A stretch of DNA of 64,000 bases from Thalassia testudinum (Eukaryota > Streptophyta > Magnoliopsida > Alismatales > Hydrocharitaceae): NCBI GenBank assembly GCA_037157565.1, contig JAZHRO010000012.1, positions 60,131,501 to 60,195,500 on the forward strand. The letters are read 5' to 3'. Made by a program: the position numbers and the translations under genes. Under the pieces are notes generated by a model. That model ran no database searches. It worked only from the letters and a program-made list of their open reading frames with translations, and was not told the origin of the DNA. Every line of letters starts with the position of its first letter. The stretch's first letter is position 1. This document shows positions 51,962 through 62,190 of this stretch, in pieces.

Positions 51962-54825
51962 TGTTATGACCTGATCCCGGCCCCTCTCAAGACCCGAGGA
52001 CAGTTCGCCTCGATTAATCCTAAGATCCAGTCGTCCAACAAAAAACTAACCCATATGTACAAAACCAACACAAACCATGCATGTAAGTAGCTAGAAATAA
52101 TTAAAGGAAACAACGAAAGTAACTATAGCTCAAAAAGACATCATACAACATCCAAAAACTAGCCATCACGACAATAAAAAGTTCACACCATCGAGTTCAA
52201 CATGAAGTAGAAACACTCACTACAGTGGAAAAGACTGAAGAGAACTGGCACTGAAAGCTAAGGTTGGGTTCGATTGGGTCCAGTGCCCTCTGCAGCCGGT
52301 GGTGCTGGCTGCTCGACTCCCTAACTTGTACATGATTATATATAATGGGGGGTCAGCTTACGCTGAGTAGAGTGGTATATACAACAGTTATATCATTTAA
52401 GCAGTAAAGAAAATCACAGATGTACATGCAATTATTCAATTATCCAATCAAACAATTAATTTAACAACTAGTGTTTACAAGTCGGTTTCTAGCAAAAGGT
52501 CCACAATGTCTCTCAATCTTCCTGCCCTAAGGGAAAGATCTTGATTGCAGTTTTCCCGCGATGTAGGATGTACACGTGGTGCCCTCCTAGACGAGAGAGC
52601 ACCCCATGATAGTCCTACGCCTGGTCTATCACCCCGAGGTCACGGTCACGATGTAGTGGTGATTATGGCACGCGTGATAAGCGCACGAGAAGCTACCCCG
52701 CACTGGCATGCAGTCAGTTGTTTCCACTAGTGGGTACGCCCAAACGTACAGTACAGAATAGAATAGGGGTCTCGCCCCTCAACAGTCTGCGTACCCTCGT
52801 TCGACTAGCCTGGTTTGCCCAGTGGGCCTCACAAGAGTCGGTGTAGGAGGACCAGTCTTAACCCTAGGCTCCGTGAGGCGGCTAGCTCCCCCTACACTAA
52901 GTATACGCGAGGGCCAGCTACTTTTCATATCAAAGGGACAGTCGCTCTCCTCAGTACCGTGTACTCGAGGGCCAGCTCACTTCCCTTCTACATCCGATAT
53001 TTATTCCGTACACGTGAGTTCATCTTCTAGTTCCTGGTAGGGTTCGTGTGTAGGAATTTCTTACTTCCGTACAGTACACGTCTCTATTCATACAACGATA
53101 AATTGAGGTATAATAGGCAGCTCATGGTTTCACAATTCGATACTTATCTCATCAATCAAGTTAAACATGATACAACTTGTATTTCAATTCAAGTCATTAT
53201 TCAACGAATGTAAACAGCTCGTAATTTAGCATATTCCGAAAATATTACCATAATTTAACATTCATGGCATATATAATTATTCATCTTTCTATCTCAGCCC
53301 TAGGGTTCATTGTACATCATAGGGTTCAACCAATTAGTTCTAATAACGTGCACTTTCATCATTTAATTCACAAGGGATAGTAAAGACCACTCTACCAGAG
53401 TATCTAGGAGATGTGGGGGCACGAATGGCGGACCTCGTAACCTCTGCGGGTCCCGTGCACACCACGGATGTGCGTCCTATTAACACAGACGGTTAGACCA
53501 ACCATTACTACATTTCTTAAGACAGGGAAAAAGAGCTCAAAATAGCTAGAACATGGCAACATCACATGGGAAATTCTGATAGAAAACCAATGGTACCTTG
53601 TTTGCGAAAAATCGACTTTGTTTGGGCCCTGAACCGGCCCAAACACACTTCTCGGTTCACTTGAATTGGACCAGGTAGGCCGTCCAGCCTGGTGTCTGAA
53701 ACAGACTAACCGGACCGAAATCAGACGTCTGGAGTAGTGCCTAGACGTCTTAAACGACAACAGGGATCTCACCTTGCGTTTTGCGTTAAGACCGAACGTC
53801 TGGAACTCTTCACGGTCATCCTGGGGTCCTTCTAGATGTTTGGCAGTGCACTTGGACGTCTAGGATAGGTGTCAGTCGTCTGGAGAGACGCGTGACGACC
53901 CAAACACTTTAGGACGTTTAGACGTCCGAAAGTGTTTGGGTCGTCACGCTTGCGCACCTTCCCAACAGCTCTGCAGGCGTACACGGTGCTGTACGGTCAG
54001 ACCACCTCTGAGCAGTTCGCACAAAAACACGCAGAGATTGTCCAGAGCGCATACCTGTGAAACCCTCCTAGTCAGATGTTTGATGCTACCTCCCGACGTC
54101 CTGGAAGACGTTTGTCAAGAGGTGTAGACGTCTGGTCCGTGGAAAAAGGCCCTCACACAAGCCTTTGCGAACCTTCTCCTCGCGGGAGGCTTCTCCTCTT
54201 CACTCTGCGACACACGGCTCAAGACTCAGGCTACAATAGGGACAGTACGAGCGCACAAACCTTGAACAAGGTCTTACCTTGGGTTTTTGTGCCGTATCAG
54301 ATGTCCGGATACAGCTTCGGACGTCCGACCAGACGTCTGAGGATCCTCTCTGATCCTGTGGAAATACGATTCCGCAGAACCGTTGCGAGGCCTTCTTCCT
54401 CGCAACCAAGGCCTCTCCTTCGCGCATAGGAGCTGCGGTAGCTCCGGTGCTGCCTCAGCCTTGCACGGAGCTCCTCCCCGAGCTTGCACACTCCTCGCAC
54501 AGCAGCTCCCTCAGCAGCAGTGTGGACGGGGAAAAATGGATGGAGGAAGGAGACGGGGTGGGTGTGTGCAACTGCAGGGAAGAGGGGTGTGGGAGAGGGA
54601 CTAGGGCACGAACTCCAAGGTTGGGGGTTTTTATAAGGTAGCCTAGAGTTAGGGTTAGGAGAGTGGTGTGCGTGGGGTGTGGGGTCCGGGAAATTGCACA
54701 AAATGCTCCACAACATTCCTAAACTCCCACAAGTCCTTCCACCAAATACTTGGGGGGTTAAAATTTGCAACGAAACCCCATAGTCTCTGGAAAAAGCCTA
54801 TTGACCCTTACGAAGGGTCATTTCA
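51962..54825 (+). mobile_element. Large solo LTR (2864 bp), TSD TTAGA
   Basis: It begins TGTTATGACCTGATCCCGGC and ends GGGTCATTTCA, with TTAGA at 51957-51961 and 54826-54830. No second LTR or internal domain is present, so it is a solo LTR. The size, GC content and GACC...CCCGGCCCC start point to a Gypsy-type element. TTTTTATAAGG near 54629 is a plausible TATA box, giving plus orientation. It contains a 60-bp palindrome (53890-53949) and many ACGTC words (53720-54330). The frames within it (up to 157 codons) show no known domain. Confidence 0.85.
53890..53949. repeat. 60-bp palindrome (28-bp arms, 4-base loop)
   Basis: Arm 1 is 53890-53917 and arm 2 is 53922-53949, complementary at 27 of 28 positions. 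It contains GACGACCCAAACACTTT and GGACGT with their complements. It lies inside the solo LTR, upstream of the presumed TATA box. Confidence 0.95.
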
Positions 54826-54830
54826 TTAGA

Positions 54831-55280
54831 CATGCCTATATCACCGAGCCTCTCTTTGAGATGGTGCCTGAGTTCTTATCCCCTCCTGGATGTTGGGACT
54901 TACTGAAAATTCGAGTATTCTAAAGATACTTCAGTTGCGTCGAAGCAAAAGAAAGGGTCTCACCATATTCCTTCCCTCATGTTGAGAAAGTATTCATTCT
55001 ACATGTATAATTTCTTCCATTCTTGTTTTTCTTTGGTATTTTGAAAAATAAATAAAAAGTAAAAAGGATTTGCATGCAGCTATTATCTGTTCATTTCTTT
55101 GTTTTGGAGGTGTATCACATGTATTGTTCAGTTAAAACTGAATTAAGGTCAACGTACCATCATGAATTCAAACTGATCAAACTGCTCAATGTGGTTATGA
55201 TCTCTGGTTCAAAATAACCAATTATGAGCTTGCGAAAGATACTACTGTTTTAAAGTGTTATTCATAATTTTCATTTGCAG
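54831..55280. other. Intron sequence upstream of exon D
   Basis: Ordinary AT-rich intron with a good acceptor at its end. No element is recognised. Confidence 0.65.
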
Positions 55281-55420
55281 ATTTTTATTCTTCTTTACAA
55301 AGAACTTGCTCTTGCACTGAAAATCAACAGTGTATACAGTAAGCGAAGACTACTGGACATCCATGAGAATGTTAGAGTTTTACGTTATCCGGATCACTTC
55401 TCAGCAGGCATTTATCTGTG
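55281..55420 (+). CDS. PLDZETA: PLD zeta exon D
   Basis: This 140-nt exon starts in phase 0 and ends after the second base of a Trp codon. It reads [20 protein letters not shown], then [20 protein letters not shown] and SAGIYLW. This is the conserved region just before HKD motif 1. It joins exon C (EGIQ/IFIL) in frame. The acceptor is TCATTTGCAG and the donor is GTATGG (55421). The intron to exon E is 95 bp. Confidence 0.95.
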
Positions 55421-55515
55421 GTATGGAATTACTTCCAGGATGCACTGTATTCTCTTCGAAGTTTCATGAGTGTTTCTATAGCTTGTAATGCAGTTTCTAT
55501 TCACCTTTATTGCAG

Positions 55516-55665
55516 GTCCCATCATGAAAAGATTGTGATTGTAGATCATAGAGTATGCTATCTTGGAGGATTAGATTTATGTTTTGGCCGCTATGATACT
55601 CCCAAACATAAAGTTAGTGATTATCCTCCTCTGATTTGGCCGGGGAAGGACTATTACAACCCTCG
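55516..55665 (+). CDS. PLDZETA: PLD zeta exon E: first HKD catalytic motif
   Basis: This 150-nt exon completes the Trp codon, then reads SHHEKIVIVDHRVCYLGGLD and LCFGRYDTPKHKVSDYPPLI, ending WPGKDYYNP plus two bases of Arg. HEKIVIVD is the HxKxxxxD motif. Its His and Lys, together with those of the second HKD (outside the window), form the phospholipase active site. All three key residues are present, so the gene does not look like a pseudogene. The acceptor is TTTATTGCAG and the donor is GTGTGT (55666). The intron to exon F is 109 bp. Confidence 0.96.
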
Positions 55666-55774
55666 GTGTGTATTATACTTTTATAATATGTTATTAATGA
55701 AAATATACATATTCTTTCTTGCCTGTTTGCATTCATAATGTTTATTACCTGTCTTTAACATAATTTATAATTAG

Positions 55775-55931
55775 GGAATCAGAACCAAACTCTTGGGAGG
55801 ACACGATGAAGGACGAGCTTGATCGTGGAAAATATCCCCGCATGCCTTGGCATGATGTACAATGTGCTCTATGGGGTCCACCTTGTCGTGATGTGGCACG
55901 CCATTTTGTACAGCGATGGAATTATGCAAAG
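55775..55931 (+). CDS. PLDZETA: PLD zeta exon F
   Basis: This 157-nt exon completes the Arg codon and reads ESEPNSWEDTMKDELDRGKY, then PRMPWHDVQCALWGPPCRDV and ARHFVQRWNYAK. PRMPWHDV and GPP.RD..RHF.QRWN are signature blocks of eukaryotic PLD after HKD1. The acceptor is ATAATTAG (55767-55774). The donor, GTTTTATT (55932), is weak after position +2. The intron to exon G is 76 bp, one of the shortest here. Confidence 0.95.
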
Positions 55932-56007
55932 GTTTTATTCTTCAGCTTGAGTTACACATGTGACAGGTCTTGCAAATCTTCTGCCTTAGTAATAATCTTT
56001 ACTGCAG

Positions 56008-56520
56008 AGAAATAAAGCTCCAAATGAGCAAGCAATTCCTCTACTCATGCCCCAACATCACATGGTTATTCCGCACTACATGGGAAGAAGTCGAGATGTG
56101 AATGCCGTAGTCAAGAAAGAAGACATTAGCAAAGCGGATTTAACCGGAAAGAGTCCAGTTTTGTCAAATTCATCATTTCAAGACATTCCCTTCCTTCTAG
56201 CTAAAGAGGCAGGAATACATACTATTTCCAATGGAAACTCTAAGCTTAATAGGACGAGTATGGCACAGAGTCTTCCAGAAAACTCATGCAAAGGTGGTAG
56301 TGTATCCTCGATACCCAAGGTTGAGAGTCAGGACATGCAGATGGGAGGTTTTGTTGATGATTTAGACTTACCTAATCATCAAACTGAAAGTGTTGATTTT
56401 GTGACGAAGTCATTGAGCCAAAATTCTGATGAATGGTGGGAAACACAAGAGCGAGGTGACCAAGTTGTTTCTGCAGATGAGGCTGGTCAAGTTGGTCCTC
56501 GTGTTCCTTGTCGATGCCAG
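56008..56520 (+). CDS. PLDZETA: PLD zeta exon G: long linker exon before HKD2
   Basis: This 513-nt exon (171 codons, phase 0 at both ends) starts RNKAPNEQAIPLLMPQHHMV, then IPHYMG. After that comes a low-conservation Ser-rich linker (about residues 28-115 of the exon), and it ends GFVDDLDLPNHQ, EWWETQERGDQVVSADEAGQ and VGPRVPCRCQ. Variable middle and conserved ends are typical of this position in plant PLD zeta. The frame stays open 69 nt past the exon, but the CRCQ end and donor GTTGGT (56521) match the expected exon border. The next exon (RSVSQWS region) is not found before 64000. Confidence 0.93.
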
Positions 56521-56778
56521 GTTGGTTTGCATTATAGGAGGAACCTTTTGGATTCTGTATTTTGTCATGGACTACTACCTGAACAATGAGACTCTATGCA
56601 GAAGCTTCAAAAGTATCCGTCTACTAGCAAAGTTTCTGGCAGTTTTACAGTTCCATTTATGTTACTGATTTCTCATTAGTTTTTAATGTACTTGCACGGT
56701 ATTCTTTCTTTAAGGACTATGATTCAAATTTTGCCCTTTCCTAAGTAATAAGATAGTAAAGTTAGGATTTTTTTAAAG
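56521..56778 (+). other. Start of the last PLD intron (more than 7.4 kb)
   Basis: Ordinary AT-rich intron. No downstream PLD exon is recognisable in 56521-64000, so this intron also exceeds 7.4 kb and is again occupied by transposons. Confidence 0.75.
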
Positions 56779-56783
56779 AATAT

Positions 56784-57077
56784 TGTTGAGAGAGATGAAT
56801 GTTGTTGTTGAGTAATTGAATAATCAGAGATCTAATTACATGTTGTTTTAGTCCTACATATTGGAGTGGGAAAGAGAGAGGTGCGTAGTGGCCTATGTAA
56901 AGGCCCTTGTACCCCCCATTTGTCATTGAAAAGAAATATTGAAAGATCATGCTCATAGGTGCTTCTCCTGTGATTTTCTCCCCTCTCACGACGAGAGGGT
57001 TTCCACATAAATCTAAGTTTTTCACATTGTGATGCTTTATTTTCGTGTTTGATTTATTTGATTATTTTGTTTCAACA
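56784..57077 (+). repeat. 5' LTR (294 bp) of the LARD-like element
   Basis: TGTTGAGAGAGATG to TTTCAACA. It includes GGCCTATGTAAAGGCCC, where the 3' LTR has GGCCTATATAAAGGCCC, which is probably the TATA region. Confidence 0.93.
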
Positions 57078-58257
57078 TAGTATCAGAGCAAGTCATTCTT
57101 GGGATTACATCTTATTGATTTTTGGATTTTATCTTTACTCATGTCTTGTTGTTGGATCTCCATTCTTTCTCCATATTTGATTCCAAGTTGCAAGGTGGTG
57201 CTGTAGTGTTTTTTCTTCTCATGTGGGATCTTTGTCATGTAATAGCATCACCACGGGAGATATCAACGGTGGCACTCAAGGTCGTCCCTATTGGGGTTCT
57301 CGATGGAGGAGGCACATCCATCGGTGTGCGGTGGTTGCTGGAAACAACAAACAATGGCTGAAGCTTAGGCTTCAGACATTGAAGGTGGTGCTTGGTGCTT
57401 GAAGGCATAATGTATGGCCGTATTGAAGGGAGTGGGAAGGCATTTTGTGATCTTGGTGGTGGTTGCTCTCGCATTGATAGAGATCGCAAGCAGAGATAAC
57501 CTCTGCGCCTATTGAGGCTCGAGGAACCCCACAACTCACCAGAGGACGACGACAAGGAGGTCCTGATCATGGACGGGGTCAGTGGCATTGCCTTTACAGG
57601 TGGTGGCGAAGGACATGCGATCTTCATCGATTGGGAACCCATCATCACAGGCGCCATATATCGGTGGTGTTTAGTGTGGAGATTGGTAGTGATCACTATA
57701 GAGGTCCTTGCAAGGCACCCAAGAGCAACTAGCGGCAGCCTTTGCTGTGTGGTTTTGGGTTCATAAAACCCCAACCTAATGAGGAAGATATTTGGGTATT
57801 TTTGTTGCTCTTACCTTGTTTTTTTTGTTGCTTTGGTTAATTAGTTGTCAAAAAAAAGGTAGGGAGTGGAGTAAAAAAGGATGAGGATAAAAAGAGGTGT
57901 CTGTGTGTGATCTTGGGGTCACATCCCCGTTGTTGAGTATGTTGTAACTTCGGAAAGATAAAAACAATGGTAGAGTTGGAGTTAAAAACAAAAAAAAAGG
58001 TGAAAAAAAGAGGATTGGAAAGAAAAGAGAAAAGAAAAAAAAGAGTAAAGAGATGAAAAGGTAGAAGAGAAGAGAGGGAGAAGGTTTTCTCTAGTTGTAT
58101 TCTTTGTGTTGTTTCTTCTCCTATACCAGTATGGAAGAAAGGAGTGTGATTTTAAGAGCCTATTGTGAACCCCATATGAGGGAGACTCATTTTTCGAGGT
58201 CTCCACATTAGAGAAACTTAATAGTGCTTCTTATATGAGAGGAACATTTGAGAAGTC

Positions 58258-60057
58258 AGTCAGGAGCAAAATAGTCTTATTCTTCTCCGAGAAACCCTAC
58301 CTCTCTTTATATAGAGGTAGTAGGAAAAGTACAACACAACTCCCTAGGAAATAAAAGAATGTAAAAAATACACCCTCACAATAGTAAATAACTCAAGTCT
58401 CTCAACACTCCCCTTTAAGCTGGAGCATAGATATCAATCATGCTAAGTTTGGAACAAGAATCAAATGCCGAATGATTGAGAGGCTTGGTGACGATGTCTG
58501 CAGTTTGATTATCAGTAGTAATTGGAGTTGTGTGAAAATAACCTTTCTGGATAAGATCCCGTGTGATAACAATCTACTTCCACATGTTTAGTACGTTCAT
58601 AGAGCTTTAGATTGTTAGCAATATAGGTAGTAGCCACATTATTACAACACATCTCTATAGTGCCATCAATGTAAACATGTAAATCGGCAAGAAGGGACTT
58701 CACCCACATAAGCTCTGCTGCTGTCTATGCCATGGCCCTGCATTTAGATTCTGCACTAGATAAATGACAACTTGCTTTTTACTTTTCCAGGTCATAAGAT
58801 TGCCAGCTACATATGTGCAGAATCATATAGTAAGCTTTCTATCTGTCAGAAACCTACATAATCTACATCAGAATAGGCAACAACTGACATTGAGGTTCCC
58901 TTAGTGAACAAAAGACCCTGTCTTGGAGCTTTCTTGACATACCGTAAGACCATCATTGTAGCCTCCCAATGATGTCTGATAGGCTTGGTCATAAACTGAC
59001 TTAACCTACCAACTGCAAACAAAAGATATGGCCTTGTAATTGTAAGATACAATAGCTTATCCACTAGCTGTCTATATTGTCTGCTGTCAACTAGTGGTGA
59101 CTTAGGATCATATAGATGAGCTTTTGGATCCATGATAATATTGTCTGCTCGTTTTGCTCCAAACATATCAGCCTCCTGTAAGATATTAAGAGCATACTTC
59201 CTCTGAGATAGAATAACACCTCTCTGGCTACGTGCTACCTTTATACCCACAAAGTACCTCAAAGGACCTAAGTCCATCACAAATTATTCTGCTAGGGATG
59301 CCTTGATGTGCTTAATCCCATTAGTATCATCTCCAGTAAGATCATTCACATACACAAGAATGGCTACCACGTCTCTCTCTGTTTTCTTGACAAATAGAAA
59401 GTGATTTGTAGATGACCTCTGAAATCCGTCAACCTCAACAACCTGGGATAACTTCTAAAACTAGTCACAGGGGCTCTATTTAAGCCCATAAATAGCTTTC
59501 CTTAGACGACACAGACACTCCCCTACTGGTTTTGCAATGAAAGCTCACATAGATCGGGCTAGATAAGAAGAGGAGAACATGGCTTGCTCACTGGCGTAAG
59601 AGGCTTGGGCAACCCCGACATAGCCACCAGCAGGTAGCATTGGCGGTGTAGACCACTGTTGGCGGTGGCGTCGATGAATTAATCTACTGCAGGGGCTCTG
59701 CCGGCGATGATGAGGTGCCCCTTCCTCCTTGCTAGCAACCCTGTTGACGATGATAGAGTCAGGCGACGTCGGTTGGGGAGGAGGAGGCGACGGCGAAGAG
59801 ATGAGGCTGTCAGCAAGGAGAGGGGTTGAGGTGGAGGGGTTGGAGGCCTATTTTGGTGGTGGTACTTAGGGTACCGGCTTAGGATTGCTGCTCTGATACT
59901 AAGTTAGGAGCAAAGTAGAGTCTTATTCTTCTCTGAGAAACCCTGCCTCTCTTTATATAGAGAGAAGTAGTGGAAAAAGTACAACACAACTTCCTAGGAA
60001 ATAAAAGAATGTAAAAAATACACCATTACAATAGTAAAAAACTCGAGTCTCTTAACA
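58258..60057 (-). mobile_element. Internally deleted Ty1/Copia, TSD AAGTC, nested
   Basis: The LTRs are 58258-58407 and 59902-60057, flanked by AAGTC at 58253-58257 and 60058-60062. On the minus strand the primer-binding site TAGTATCAGAGC follows the right LTR, and a purine tract (TTAAAGGGGAG) precedes TGTTGAGAGAC. Only a gag-leader stub (about 59560-59900), part of RT and RNase H remain: gag, protease, integrase and the N-terminal RT have been deleted, leaving 1.8 kb. It disrupts the LARD-like element, so it inserted later. Confidence 0.94.
58512..59560 (-). pseudogene. Copia RT / RNase H remnant with YVND instead of YVDD
   Basis: Minus-strand frame 58846-59280: LGPLRYFVGIKVARSQRGVI, then LVDKLLYLTITRPYLLFAVG and WEATMMVLRYVKKAPRQGLL. 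Frame 58512-58709: CCNNVATTYIANNLKLYERT, then KHVEVDCYH (RNase H end). At 59341-59352 the catalytic box reads YVND, losing the first Asp, and CCNN replaces the RNase H CDN. Confidence 0.85.
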
Positions 60058-60429
60058 AAGTCTACTGAGATTTTCGTATGGGAGAAGCCTACTTCAAGTT
60101 TTCATGTGGGAGAGGATCGATCTTGAGATCTCCAAGGGAGAGACCTACTTCTGAGATCTCTAATGGGGAATGCATCAACACTATTTGAGGTCTCTAGGAG
60201 AGAGTCCAATTAGAGTCAACTTCAACTATTCATTTATTAGACTCCAACCTATGCTAATATTTCGTCATCAGCTTATCCTCTCACAAGCGAGAACGGGAAT
60301 GCAACTATTGTCATTCGCTTTAAAGAGAGCCATGACCCAATTGCACTAGTTGAGAGTTGTGTTATGTCTGTGAGAGTGAGGAGTTATTTTGTACAAGGTG
60401 AGCATTTTATGCTCCAGCTTGAGAGGGAG

Positions 60430-60717
60430 TATTGAGAGAGATGAATATTGTTAGGTAATTGGATAATTGGAGATTCAATTATATGTTTTAGTCTCACATA
60501 GTGGAGTGTGAAAGTGAGCAGGGTGTGGTGGCCTATATAAAGGCCCTTGTACCCATCATTTGTCATTGAAAAGAAATATTGAAAGATTATGCCCATATGG
60601 GTGCTTCTCCTAAGGTTTTCTCCCCTCTTTGTGAGAGGAGTTTCCACGTAAGCTCAAGTATTCTACGTTGCAATGCTTTGATTTCATATTTGATTTATTC
60701 AATTATTTATTTCAACT
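60430..60717 (+). repeat. 3' LTR (288 bp) of the LARD-like element
   Basis: It starts TATTGAGAGAG (the TG has become TA), ends TTCAACT, and lies next to the TSD AATAT (60718-60722). Confidence 0.92.
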
Positions 60718-60722
60718 AATAT

Positions 60723-61739
60723 GCACGGTGGGTGAATGTTTATTCTGGCATTATTAGTTAATTTTATCTAAACAAAATCACGTGTTGTGAAAAGAAGTGG
60801 ATCTAAAGTGTAATGTGAAGTTCCAACTCTTGTTAGGGCGATTAAGAAAGGAATGATTTAATATCGTCTCAGGAAAAAGTCTCAACTATTATGCTATTGT
60901 AATTCTGCACAGCACTTATCTTAGAATATATTTAATCATACATGGTTTGTTGCAGATAAAGTAATCAAGACTCATTCCTGAACATAATTTGTCATACACC
61001 ATTTTTTGCAAATAAATTAATCAAATGAGATTTTAGAGAGGATCTGTATATATATTTCTTCAAGCTGATGGTTTGAACTGATATAACTAGCTATTAGACT
61101 CTTCATACAAATCTATGCATGGGGATCAACATCAATAACTTTTCTTCTCTCATTTACTGGAGTCTTGGTCATTAAAGGTAGCTGTCATGTGAGAGTGCAT
61201 CATGTGATGGCATCTGGCATAAAACCAACTGGCTTGAATGGAAAGACCCAGCAGTAGTTATCAGTCACATCTTATTTTTTACCTGCTCATAACATTTTAC
61301 TTTAAGCTACCAGGTTGATACCAGTTCAGGGGACACACTACTTCCACCTATAATTGATCTACATGACCTTAAGTTACAATTGGCTGTGTTTCTCAAAAGA
61401 AAAGTCCTTCAAATAGGTCTTGAAATATCTAAGTACCTGTCATACACCTGAGTGTGCTTCGTGGCCTGCCGTCAAGTTTACTGACATTTCCTATGGTAGA
61501 TGAAATGGCATATTTTTCAGTATGTAATACAATGATTCTTCTATCAAAGCATCGGCACCTTCAGAATCTTTTGCGCATGGATCTGTTGTTCAAGGATTAG
61601 ATCTCTATATTCTTAATTTGTCAAGGTTTAGGTATTTTTTTCTCGGAAGTGCTCAATGTTTCTTTTGTTTGACTTTAATCTCAAGTCAAGAGAATACGTA
61701 TCTTTGAAAGTTCAGTAATTTTTGTAGGATCATTTTCAG
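60723..61739. other. Intron sequence, no recognisable feature
   Basis: No coding domain, terminal repeats or PLD exon is visible. Confidence 0.6.
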
Positions 61740-62190
61740 TCAAAATAGATTTGCTTAGCACCTAATAAGGGATGGGAGCTGATGGTGATCAAAAGTTGGG
61801 TGGTAATGGAGGGGAGATAGTGTTGTGGAGCATATATGCAGAAAATGACCACTTTGTGTGTGTATGGGGAAAGATTGTGGTGCGAAATTCTTTGTTTCCA
61901 TTGCTGGGTTAGGCAATGCTTTAAATGTGCAAGTGTAGGAATACTTGCAAGGTTCTTTTGTGTTCTAATTATCATGCTTCCAAATATTCCTTTCATCTCG
62001 GGTAGGAATGCGGTTGTTTTCACGGGGCAGCGTCCTTATGTTAAAAATTTTGTTGCTTTTGTTTCTTCTTTGATTGGTCTCTGGACTTCGATTTTGTAAT
62101 TCAGCCTTGTTGGTTGGCCTTTTTCAATCATTATGAATATATTTGCTAGGTGGTTATCAATCAGATAATCACCCTTTCTCTTTTAAAAAA
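61740..62190 (+). mobile_element. L1-type LINE 3' end with stem-loop
   Basis: 62000-62098 encodes the last part of ORF2 (SGRNAVVFTGQRPYVKNFVA, then FVSSLIGLW), close to the ends of the other copies. The 3' UTR stem-loop lies at 62148-62172: GGTGGTTATC, 5-base loop, GATAATCACC, ten pairs including one G-U. CCTTTCTCTTTT and nine A follow. The 5' start is uncertain: text upstream of 61980 is only weakly LINE-like. Confidence 0.75.

Larger units (their letters stand above)
30043..55280 (+). other. Giant PLD intron C-D (25.2 kb), filled with transposons
   Basis: The donor is GTATTAAG and the acceptor TCATTTGCAG (55271-55280), which is a good consensus. It contains three LINE copies, two Copia elements with perfect 5-bp duplications and a large solo LTR. 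30043-30490 shows only ordinary AT-rich intron sequence. Confidence 0.9.
56784..60717 (+). mobile_element. Non-autonomous LTR element (LARD-like), TSD AATAT, with nested Copia
   Basis: The LTRs are 56784-57077 and 60430-60717, flanked by AATAT at 56779-56783 and 60718-60722. The primer-binding site TAGTATCAGAGC starts at 57078, and a purine tract (CTTGAGAGGGAG) ends at 60429. The internal DNA, after removing the nested Copia at 58258-60057, is about 1.5 kb. It encodes no gag or pol that I can recognise, so it must have moved with proteins from another element. The frames at 57235-57774 (minus) and 57512-57766 (plus) are probably chance. The same LTR family appears again at 63568. Confidence 0.93.

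Noticed and set aside
54297..54770. 157-codon minus-strand frame in the solo LTR
   Set aside because: GC-rich chance frame overlapping several others on both strands within LTR DNA bounded by a target duplication.
56521..56589. Open extension of PLD exon G beyond the CRCQ end
   Set aside because: The text after CRCQ does not match PLD, and a GT donor lies exactly at the expected border.
57235..57774. 179-codon minus-strand frame in the LARD-like element
   Set aside because: Low-complexity Pro/Ser text with no recognisable gag or other domain. It lies antisense to the element and is most likely a chance frame.
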